Translations under genes and position numbers: made by a program | Part shown: one piece after another, positions 23,888 through 34,800 of the stretch | How the letters are laid out: every line of letters begins with the position of its first letter | Numbering within the stretch: position 1 is the stretch's first letter | Notes under the pieces: model-generated | Told to the model about the DNA's origin: nothing | Databases searched by the model: none | Seen by the model: only the letters and a program-made list of their open reading frames with translations | Assembly (NCBI GenBank): GCA_037178975.1 | Contig: JASJZH010000006.1 | Coordinates: 1,860,001-1,924,000 of the forward strand | DNA from: Oscheius tipulae | Taxonomy: Eukaryota > Nematoda > Chromadorea > Rhabditida > Rhabditidae | DNA: 64,000 nucleotides | Direction: 5' to 3'

Positions 23888-24275
23888 ACATAACTATTAC
23901 AAACTGTACAGATCATGTTTTTCTGTTTATTATTGCAAAACACTGGATTAACAGCTAACAAAGTCATTTCCTCACAGAAGTTCCGGATCTAGCTGTGCGT
24001 ATACGTATCCAGTAATATAAACCATTGATGGTCAATGGCTCTGTGGTTAAGCAGTGCAATGAAACAATTCAAGGTAGGACCAAAAGACTTCGTCTCCACT
24101 TCTGTAACAAGGCGGTGACAGCTGTGAACATCCAAAGTACGTTGACGTTACAGAAGACTGGTTCCGTACCTACTTTGAACCATGCTTGATAGTTGAAGAT
24201 CTCCTTCAAGCAAAAAATCTCAACAAAAACGACAAAACGGCACAATGCTTAGTACAAATAGTCTTAATAATGTCC
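23888..24275. other. space between convergent 3' ends of cyclase and lin-14
   Basis: No gene was recognised. TTTATT occurs at about 23926 and 24276, giving minus-strand polyadenylation signals near the lin-14 3' end. Confidence 0.4.
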
Positions 24276-24281
24276 TTTATT
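24276..24281 (-). terminator. candidate polyadenylation signal of lin-14
   Basis: AATAAA on the minus strand, about 1.53 kb after the lin-14 stop. The implied 3' UTR is close to the roughly 1.6 kb of C. elegans lin-14 and contains the microRNA element cluster. Confidence 0.5.
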
Positions 24282-24568
24282 AACTGGGCTTGGTTCACCG
24301 AAGTTGAAAGCAGTCAAATACATACAACGGGTATTGTCACTGGGGTCACTCAAACTGGGCTCATACAATCATCGGTGAAGTAGCGTAAAGTTAACGTATA
24401 AGCAGGAATACTGTGTATAGTATGTACAAAAGATTCAAAACGGTTGAGAGACTAGGTTTGACCATAATCACAACAGTATTCCGACTTATAGTGACTAAAT
24501 GTGAAAAGCAGACAAGGAGTAGTATAACATACAATAAAAGTCTTAGCCTCGAGCAAATGGTTTTGTGC

Positions 24569-24780
24569 TTCCTGAGAGAATAGGGGTAATATGTTTGTAT
24601 ATTCCTGAGATGGGGTTTGGACAGAGGTAGTTGCACAATTGGGATCCCTGAGAAAAGAAAAATAGTTCCTGAGTTGGAGAAGTTCCTGAGATAAAAGAGA
24701 CCAGAGAGAAGAGGTGTGAAGACGTCGACTGATGGATCCTCAAAAGAATCAACATCAAAAACGACGCTCCGGATCCTGAG
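24569..24780 (-). promoter_or_regulatory. cluster of lin-4-type microRNA target elements in lin-14 3' UTR
   Basis: On the minus strand (mRNA sense) CTCAGGAA occurs at 24569-24576, 24602-24609, 24666-24673 and 24683-24690. A full seed match CTCAGGGA lies at 24645-24652, and a shorter CTCAGGA at 24774-24780. The lin-4 5' end is UCCCUGAG. CTCAGGGA pairs with it fully, and CTCAGGAA pairs if one C of the microRNA bulges, a pairing described for several C. elegans lin-14 elements. Six elements in 212 nt cannot be chance. They lie about 1.0 to 1.2 kb after the stop codon. Confidence 0.85.
24624..24630 (-). promoter_or_regulatory. let-7-family seed site
   Basis: The minus strand reads CTACCTC, the complement of let-7 positions 2-8, extended by one further pair (ACTACCTC). 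It sits inside the lin-4-type cluster. A single 7-mer could be chance, but C. elegans lin-14 is also regulated by let-7-family microRNAs. Confidence 0.5.
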
Positions 24781-25771
24781 GAAGACGTGGCACTGAGGCT
24801 AACAAAGATACAAAAAAATAAAACACAGCGAGTAACAAGCTATAGGCTGGGCACTCTTCCGAAAGACTACAAGCGGAAAGTATGAAACTTTTGAGAGAGA
24901 GAAACGGAGTAACATAGTGGGAAGAGGAGGCCCGTGAAGCAAGAATATTGTGTAGGAGAGAATGAAGGAGATATTGGAATATGAGAGCGGGCTTTAAGCG
25001 GACTCGGGCTAGAAGAATGACACTGAGAACCGGGAGCTGGCAGGCTTCTGGCGTTCACCGAAATGCGGGAGAAACAGAGAAGAAGAGCCCCCTTAGGGGG
25101 AAATATCCTCATATTGTTCGTCGTTTTCAGACGTTTCCAGCTTTGGTGTTTTCACGGCTGGCTGCGAGACTGCTGTCAGAACTGACGACCATGTGCTGTT
25201 CGATTGAGGGATCAGAGCCTGAAAGCAGGTTTTTGAAGGCCCCTTCTCTGGAATCTTTTTTGTTGTTTCTCATCAAGACAAGTAAGCCATTCAAGCCGTT
25301 CCCTCTGCACTATTCCTAATTGGCATCATGGCGGAAGTAAGAGATTGTTTCCTTATATAGAGGAACACTGATGAGGAACAAATAGAAAGTACAGAAAATG
25401 AATACAACAAACCGAAATACCAATACATATCTGCTATCATTTCTACTGTCACAAAAAATAGTCTAAGCATTATTTAAGGTCAGTATCAAACTTGCGGACA
25501 AAGTCATCTGTTTCTCGTTGTTCAAGCTTGGGTATGTTAGATGCTTACGGTCATGACGTAAATCTTTTCACAATTTTGGACAACGGAACTCGATTAGCAG
25601 ATGTTCTCTTTTTGCTATGCTTTTCAGTGCAGTCACACGCTTCACCCCCTTAAGGATGTCTTAACCCTGCTAAGAAAAAATGTAGACCAGGGGACGCGGG
25701 GTCTCTCTTTCATTTCCGTTCAGTAATTACTTGCCACTCAGCAGAGAGGAGAAATACGCAGTCACTACTCT

Positions 25772-25785
25772 ACACACACACACAC
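25772..25785. repeat. (AC)7 microsatellite
   Basis: Short dinucleotide run just after the lin-14 stop, at the start of its 3' UTR (TG repeat in the mRNA sense). Confidence 0.9.
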
Positions 25786-25806
25786 GCTGTTTTGACTTTG
25801 TTCGAC

Positions 25807-28800
25807 TCATTTCCGGTGACGGAAACTCACATTGGCAAGGGTTGTGATGCTTTGGAAGTTGAACGCTTGGAGCGTATTGAGAGGATTGCTGTCGCTTCGC
25901 GAAAGGCTTTGAAGAGCTTCAGCTGCGCTGCTAATGTCGCTGCTCAAGCCGCTCAAGATTGGACGATTCTCGGCCATGGTGGCCATATTGAGACCTCGGA
26001 GCGTGGAGACAAGCTCGGAAGAGGTCTGTTTTGGAGAACCGTCGTCTTTCGTCTTGTTCTTCTTTGCGTGTCTTACACGTCGACATCGAGCAGCCAACTT
26101 CTTCGTAGCTTCTCGGAAAGCATCCCAAAATTCCTCCTCCTTGGCAAATTTGTCGCCCAGAACCTTACGACAGACATCTGAAAAGAGAAGTTTTGCTGAC
26201 CAGATTTTCTCACGTTGAATGTAGATGATTCCCTCTTCCGGCAAGTTCGAGTAGTTAGAATGATTCAATCCAGCAACCGTCGTCTGTGCCATGAGCTTTG
26301 CTCCAAAGACGCGTCTCTCTGCTAATTTCTTGCAGAGGAGAATCATCGAATCGCGAATGTTGTTCTCTTCGTATTTACGGTTTTGGACGACAGTTTGGAT
26401 GACCTGTTGCTCGGAATTGGGCTTGAAGTCTGAAATAATTGATAAGAGCAGGCACTTCATGCTTCAATCATTTTATGCTTTAAACTAAAGTTCTTTCGGG
26501 TAATGAAAGCCAAAATGTGGTCATCCAGTCGACATATGTCCAAAAAAATTTGTAGCGAGGATAAAACCACGTCTTGTAATTCCAAAGAAAACATAAGACC
26601 GAACTCATTACTTTTTGTCTTTAGTGCTCGTTCCGTTTTGTTACGGTATTTGACAGAATCGATTTAGAACTACGGAAACAAATGCACCAAAAGGTATACC
26701 TGGGTCTATTCGTAAGGCTTGAATCACTGGAATCTGAATCTTGGATATTCGAGCCTCGCTGAGATCCTGTTGTCTAATTAGCTTGACGTAGTCATCGGAT
26801 ACTGGCTTCTGAACAATTTCAGTTTTTTGATCCTGCCCATTATCAAATACCCTCTTTTTCTCTGTTGGCATTATCCCAACGCGTTGAACTGAGCCGTTCT
26901 GAAAAGCGGTAGATAAAAACCCGTTCTGGTGTGGTGATATTGCTGTGCAAACAGGGAGGGTAAGGAAAAGACGTTTTAAAACTCGTGGCAAACCTTCTCG
27001 AAGGGATAGTTCCTGCCTAATTCGGCCTGCTGCAGAAAGTAGCTGGCAGTTTCCTGAGCAGTCGAAGTGAAGACCGTCTGCTGTGGTTGTTCGGGCGATG
27101 TTACCATAGCCTAAAACAGAGACTCCTCAAAATAAGAAAGTCAAAATACCATGGTCGAAGCAGACGACGTCGATTCACTGCCGTCCATGCCGAGCACGTC
27201 GATGGTAGGTGTCTCGGTTACTGAAACTTGACTCTCTTCAAGATCCCTTGTTTACTGTCTTTTGTTCAAGGTACGGAACTATCTTTCAGCAGTTTCAGGT
27301 AAACTGCTGTCTAAAAACTGATAAGTTCTAAGTGTTCGAAGATCTGGTAAATAGTTAAGCCAAGGTTAACAGCTAAAAACGAGATTATGTTGTTTTCGAC
27401 TACGGAACGCCGGAACCAATTGTAGAGACTAGAAGTCAAGATTGTGCAGTATACAGTAAACCCTCATTTATAGAGATCCCTTGTCATTAAAAGCCTACGT
27501 CAGTTCGAAGTGAACATCAAAAAGGCAACGCTCGAGATGTGTCTATTTTTGGAAGCCAGGAAATTCTTCTGTGAAGCTGGATGTTCACTAAAAATGCACT
27601 TTAAGGCCAAAATAATATTGTTTTAGGTGTTTGTCCCTCTCTGCATGCCCTTATCCGTTCAGCGTTCACCGTAGCCCTATCACCTGCCCGGAAATTCTGG
27701 GAAAATGTTCTTTACTGCCTCAGGCCTAAAAACGAAACGTAAGTGTTCTCGTCTAATCTCGCCATGTGACCACCTCTTCGCCTCTCTTCCGAACACCTTT
27801 GCCCTCTAACTGACACTCCGTGAACCTCTGTCTCTCTCACCGAAAAAGAACGCCACTTGAGCGATAGCCAGCCTTTTTTTCAGACAGACAACTGACAAGC
27901 TTCCATCAGATGGTAATCTATTTCTCGGTACCAAGGACAGAACGCCGAGAAAAAACAAACCTGCAGTACTGTCGGTCTTCTGCCCGATGCTGTCCACACT
28001 AGAGGGACTGCTCCACTTCATCTCGGGAACGGCTCCTTCGCTCTTCGGAACGATTACCGAATTGGTAGGAACGGTGCTTGTAAGAGCCGCGCTCGAGGTT
28101 GGAGTCTCCGGAACCGGAGCCTGAACAGGCGGGGAAGAGATTCCCATCGGAATGTTCCACGGCCAACCCATGAAGGGAGCAGTATTTAAAGTCGTACCTG
28201 AAAGATACAGATTGTGTCCCGGGGGCTTAAGGAAAGGTAGTGTCTGCAGTAAATCATAGGTTCTACAGCCAATTTAATCAGACTAAACGACCCCGTTTCC
28301 CGCGATTTCAATCAAGAGAACTCCAAGTAAGTAAGGCTGAGACTGAATACCCGGCTGACTTCATACTGGTAAACAATTAGACGTGAGGGAAGAACGCTTT
28401 TCAACCTTATTTCCGTATTATGAAAAGGAAGATTTGAATCAAAACATCATTCTAATTCGCAATCGCGTTGGTACCGGAAACTCACATGACGAAGCTAACG
28501 ACATGGGACGTAGGGCCACGGGACACTCCGGCTGAACTGGTCGTGTCCTGGCCAGTGGCGACTGTGGTATCTGATGCTGTTGCTGCTGCTGTTGTACTAA
28601 TTGAGTACTGCTTGCTTGTGCTTGTACCAGCGCATTTTGACCAGCTGCCAGTGCTTGTAGCTGCTGATGGTAGTGTTGCAGCACCAAACACACCGTCTGT
28701 AGTGATTGTTGCACGTTCGCCACGGTTAGCTTCGAATCCTGTACGTCCCTGAAAAAACCAAAATTAGTTGAATGTCTCTCAAAACTTGTCTTTTTTTTTT

Positions 28801-31800
28801 ATCTCGCAAGAGCAAAAACAATAATTAGACGAACGCCGAAGCCTTTGTTATAATCTCCGCTCTCGAAGCAGGTGATAATAAGATAATCATTTTGTCAACA
28901 GAAAAAGTGTGCAATGGTCATAGAGACAAAAACGGAGCATTTGCCGAGAATATAGACAGAGGCTTACTTGAAGGCACTGTTGTAGCTTCGCTTAAGTGCG
29001 AGTCGTTTAGTCGAATCAGGACCATAATCAGAGGGCACGGGGAGTATGACCCTTGTGGCCTGAGGATGAGCAATATTTGAGGTAGAAGGCTGCTGCATAT
29101 TCAGATATGAGCGTCTCATTAGGGACTAGCTGGTGAGCCGGCGTGCGTATATGGCTTGGAGATGGGGGCGGGGCTTAGAGTGTTGGATTGAGTTCAACCC
29201 TTCTGCTGTTGGGTGAAGGGAAAGAAGGAGAAGCCAACCTTATCACCTCCACAAAGTGTATGTGCCGGCTGGCCCGGGCTTGTGCAGTTCTTTTCGAAGG
29301 AGAGAACGGCGCCAAGCCCAACGGGGCCCACGGTGTAAAATGGCCACGGCTCTCTTTTCTATTGGGGTCAAAAGGGGTGATTCAGGTGACAGACGTGGGG
29401 GCCCCGCATGTTCCCATGGCTAGAACCTCGTGCTTTGAATCTTAGTCTTTTTGAACGGCTAGAGCGCGTGAGTGCCTCGTTTGCACAAAAGGGCAGATGT
29501 ACTTCTTCTCATTTCCCGGCATACGGCTGGCGGCACGCTCACATCCAGATAAGGTACGGGGAGAACGAACACTCTTCGTCTGGCTGTAATTTCCGGCAGC
29601 AGCAGCATTCTTTCACACCTTTCATGATAAATCGGGGGAGAGACGTTCCGCGCACACTGGATTCTTCAAAAAAAAAAGTGGAGAGCGACGAGGTTACGAC
29701 CCCCGAACCCCTACTTCTCGCATTCTTCTCGCAAGCATGCAGCGCGCGACTTTGCGTGATGGATGTTGGCAGCGCTTCAAGACTATAAATTGTGTTTGTT
29801 GAATGTGTCCGGAAGCCGCGAGATTTTGTGAAAAAAGTTTGACGACATAAAAAGGCAAACAAAGGCTTAAACTATTATCAGAACCTGAACAGATAGGAGC
29901 AGGTAGAAAAGATAGGGACCGAATCGTGGAGCCATATGAGTCTAGTGAAACGAAGGTTTTCAACTATCCGTTTCCAAATCGTACAGATTTCAGACAGACC
30001 AATTCTTTCAGTTCAATGAATATCGGGGTTTTTGTCAAAGGCGTTCTTAGACGCTTTGCAGCCTCTCTATAGACGTAAGCGTTCATATTACTAGAGCTTC
30101 CTATTCAGTCTGCCCTAAATCTCGTTGCCTTCCCCACTTTGTGTTCTTTTCGCCACAGCCCCGAGTCCAAAGAAGAATAATTTGTTGGTCAAAGTTCTGA
30201 ACAGGTGTTGGATGTTACTATAAAAAGTCTGCCTGCTGCTGTTCGCTGAAAAACGTGAGGGAGAACGCGAGAACACAGCTCCCGGAAATTGGATCAGCTG
30301 AATAGGAATGTTAAACAAGAGAAGGCAATTACTCTCTACCCTACTCTCACTACTATTACGCCGCCACGAGTTATGAGGCCTTGTTCTCGGCAGATTGTAA
30401 CGGGAGACGGAACTATATAAGGGAGCAATAAAATGGAGACCGCAAGCAGTTATAATTGAGATGGGTACGAGGCCGGAGGCTCCGAGGTTCTGAAGAAGCA
30501 AACAAGGTAATACCATAGAAAATGCTGCTATTAAACATTAGGCCTTCTCGAACGGTCAAGAGGCCGAATAATATCAAACACTTGTTTTTTTTATATTGGA
30601 TCGAAAAAATCATGTCTGTAGATTCAAATAGTGCTGTAGCAAACTATCTGTTGTCGCAGTAAATTGAGACAGTTTACAATGCTCATGACGTTGGAATATA
30701 AAAGTGAGCAATCATATTCATGATCTGGCACTTTATAATTTTTGGTATTTCTTCAACGTGAGTTCTAAATGTAAATTTTTCAGCCAGGCGCTGATTTATA
30801 TTTATAGTCCAGGCTGAAAAGAGGATCCTTGAAACAGAAGTTCGTCGACAAGCTGGCAGCTGCCGCTTGAGATTGAACAGATGGGAATCAGTCGAGCAAA
30901 ACATGTCAAAAATTTCACTATTGTTGTTTTTAGTCGAAATTTGAAACTTTAAAAACAAAGACTGTGTAACCTGGAGAAAAGACCACTGGTTGAACTCTTC
31001 GTTAAACGATATGTGGCGGTCGCCGGACCCTCCCTTCTGCCCAAAACTGGCCTGTTCAAATAGCGCTATCCGTTTCCCGCCAAAACAGTTGGTCAGTCGA
31101 ACCTCAATTAATCAAGCCTACAGTGTAAGCAGTTTTTAAAGAGGGATGGCATCTTCTTTCCCCTGCTTCCCTCTATCCACCGCTGGGGATAAAAGTCAAC
31201 AAACAATCCGAGAGGGAGAGATTCGCTTTCTCTCTCTCTCTCTTTCTCTCTCCACTACCAATAAATGTGTTTTCGTCTAGCGTACGCGTAGACTTGTGTA
31301 TGTGTTGCCCTCTTTGAACAGCCTGGGGGATTTCCACACACACTCACTGAAGCACATGACGAGAGCGAGGCCCCCTCTGGCGCGACGCCAGAAGTTCCCC
31401 GCACACAAACACGTGACTATTTTACGCGAATGTTAAGCCAGCTATTTACGAAGTGTAGAGTTCTGGAGTTCTCTCGGGGGAGCAAAGAATATAACTTGAG
31501 GGTGGTCGCACCTAATTCTCGAGGGATTTTGCTTACTTTCTTTTCAAGGTGAATTGTCCCTCGAGAAAAAACCTAGCGATGATTCCTTTCGTGCCAGCCG
31601 TCGCGTTCTCATGGCGCGAGAGACGCGGGGATCAATGGATTGTTTCGTTCGAGGACCGGTCCGCTTATCGGCGATTCAAGAACGCGGTTCGCAGGACTCC
31701 TGTGTTGAAAAATGCGAACCGCGTTCAAAAACCTGAATTCAGTGGGCATACTCGGTAGTGGTCACGGCAAAGAGTCAAATGGTTTCGAACTGTTTTAAAT

Positions 31801-34800
31801 GCTATTTAGTTTATTGCCGATCGACGTTTTAGATAGTGACAAGAGGGCATGAGCGTCAAAAGCGACCTTCGCGTTAGATGGTTTTGAACACAGCACTTGC
31901 CCCCCGAACGACCTCTGCCTGCGCTTTTGTCAGTGTCTCTCGGTCTCTCTCTGCCACTTGAAACCTGCCTTCCCGTTCCCATTATGCCGCTATTAGGTGG
32001 AGAAGAACAAAAGACTGGAAATGAATCCTTTTTCCAATTGTGGAACACTGGGACAAAATTTTAGGGGCTCTAGTGTCAATATTTGCCATAATTTTAGGCA
32101 AACATGAGAGTGAGGTGCTCAGGGAAAGACAACGCGTGTTTCCCGGCACCGGAACGCTGGTTTTTTTCAAGTCCTGTTTTTGACTCAAAAAGAGAAAAGA
32201 AATCCCCAATATATGAGCGAACAAAAAGATTCCGAAATCATTCCACCGACCAGAAGATTAGCATTTTACAGGCTTTTGTAGACCAGTTATGGAAATGGAC
32301 GGAGAACTGCGATTGCGTGATCGGGGTGGGAGTCAGAACAAGCGGCTGTTTAAGTTTAATACTTGGAAGGAAAGAAATCACTGTGAAGGCACAGAATGGC
32401 GCAGAAATCTGGAATTTGGACAGGAACCTGTTCCCCCTCGGGGCGAGCCTCTCGACAGCCGTTTCTTTCCGTCGCTCCCGGCAGCATAACACAATGCATA
32501 CGGATAGCTCTTGAGATTTGGAGAGAACGCGGATAGGGTGACAAATGTTGAAAAAGAGATATCGAGCAGCCTGATAAAACCAGAAAATTTCAAGCCTTCT
32601 TCAAACTATTTTGGAAACTCACATTTTTACGGAAAAAATCTTAAATTTGGCAGCAGAAAGCTTCTTACTTTGCCCACGAATGGCATATCTTTCGTTACTT
32701 GCTGCCTAATAAAGCCTACAGCCAGCTTCTCGTTCTAACTTTTGCCCCTGAACCCGGCTTTTGACGTTATGTCTGTCGTCGGGGTGAAAGTCGCTCTCAC
32801 TCCCGCCAGAGTGTTCATTAATATAATATGCAGGGAGGCGAACGTGTGTGTAGCGCATGACTTAGCCAGACTAAAGAGAGCACATGAAAACTAGCCCACA
32901 ATACGAGCAAAAAGTGAGGGACCAACCTCTTGAGTCGCTTACACTCCATACAGGACACCACGGTGGGCTGCGACTCGCCCTCTGCCGGAGCCCACATTCC
33001 CTCTAATCCATTCGGCTGCTGTTGTATTTGTTGTTGTAACTGTTGAAGGTGATTTTGGAGTTGCTGAAAGTCGCGTTGAATAGGGGAAGAGAATAATTTT
33101 AATCTTTCGACCGCGTCTGGTATAATGGAGATGCTGATTGTGAGGTAAACAAGTCCGTGTGAGAGAGGCTTTGTTGCTATAAAGGGCAATGGGAAAACAC
33201 TCAAGACTTTCAATAATCAACGTACTATTTCATTGCGGAAATGCTGAACTAGTGACATTGTAGCAAAATGAATCCAATGTAAACAGATTTGTAGAATAAA
33301 ATTACGCACAGGGTTTACCTCTGTTTACTATAGGTTTGTTATGTAACAGACAGAGAGAGAAATACTATAAGTTGATGATGTTGATGGCGTCTGCAACCTG
33401 TTCCATCAGGAGGGAAATAGGCTATTTCCACCACAAACAGAATGTTTGAGGGTTCACGACCGTTCTATCTATAGGAAGGAAATGAGATTTTTCAAGTGGG
33501 AAAAAGGTGAAATCCCGATGTGGTGTGGCTTAAAAAACGACAAATATTACTGATATTTTCAGGAGCAGATAGAAAGTAGATGCCTAATAGTGAAAATATC
33601 TATGCAAAAATATTTGAATACATCAAGAGTTCAATGTTGTACGGCTTCAATGAAACGTTCGAACAAAAAAGCCGCAGCTGAGCGAAAGCTGCATTGTTGC
33701 ACTTACGTTTCTTAAAAAGATTGCTGTTGCTTCAATCGGCAGCAACATACCGACAAAAAGTTTGCTTGCTCTAGTTACCGCCAAAAATATTTACGAGAGC
33801 TTCTGCAGCATTCCTTTGAACAAACATTCATTTTCTATACAAAAATAGCTTTTAGAGCGTCTCAGCTGTATGTTGAATAGAAGATAGACGTACGATTAAA
33901 GTGAAGTTAAATTTCGAAGAACCGTATTCATCATGCGAGGATATATAGCTTAATCAGGAGTATGAAGTCATGTTCACGTGATGAATGAATCGAAGACGTA
34001 AAGGTTAAAAGGGAACGACGTTACAAAAACAGACCACTGCGTGTGTCTGTCGGCTGTACAACATTCTGGTAGAGAATTGGAACTGGTTCCTATACGCTAA
34101 AGAGTCTCTGTCTCTTTGACTATGTGTGTGTCGGTCAAAACACCCGTTCACAGCAAAAAGACATAGTCAAACAGTTTCGTAAAATTATAACAAAATGAAC
34201 AAGGAACGGTGTGTCCTAAATGAAGAAGCTATCATCGGGCCCATAAACCTGTTTTCTTTAGCTCGAAGTCTCGTCTCCTGAAGCATTTTCCCGCGCTCAC
34301 TCTCTTTCTCGGCGGGCTGCCATCTTCCCGATAAGATAGCCCCTACGTTGCGTTCTCGGCGAGCTAGTATAGCGCTCTCTTTTGCTCAGCGAAATGTATT
34401 GGAACGCGCTGCCAGCCGCATCCTGCCTCAATCTATACGTCACCCCTGCCGCTTGCTTTAGTGTGGCGAACAGAATAAACGAGCCTAGTCAAAAGACGAC
34501 TATCGCAGCTGGCTCTTGGGGTGCTCCGCTGGCGTCTAAAGCTAGCTGCAGCCCTCGGGAGTCAGGAACTGGGCACCATTTTAACTAACAACGGCCCCAG
34601 CGCTATTGGTTCGAGATTTTTGGAGCAGTGCAACAACAAAGCCTCGAGAGATTAGAATGGAGGCTGCCAGGAAGGATGGATACCTCTGGTTCCTTGGGGT
34701 CACGAGATGAAACGGAAAGACGACATACGCAAAAGATATCGAAGGAACTAGCTTTTAAAATAGAGTAGTCAAGAAGTGAATGGTTGATCGACTTTTCTAA

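Noticed and set aside
24867-25319. Overlapping open frames on both strands in the lin-14 3' UTR
   Set aside because: Composition is unlike protein, they lack splice context, and the region is explained as UTR.
27051-27058. TTCCTGAG (lin-4-like element) in lin-14 coding sequence
   Set aside because: It is a single copy in an exon, explained by the codons; not part of the UTR cluster.
29188-29862. Several 85- to 126-codon open frames on both strands in the large lin-14 intron
   Set aside because: They overlap each other, follow from a GC-richer patch with few stops, and show no family features.
32104-32593. Five overlapping open frames on both strands, longest 136 codons
   Set aside because: All lie in a lin-14 intron and look like chance frames.
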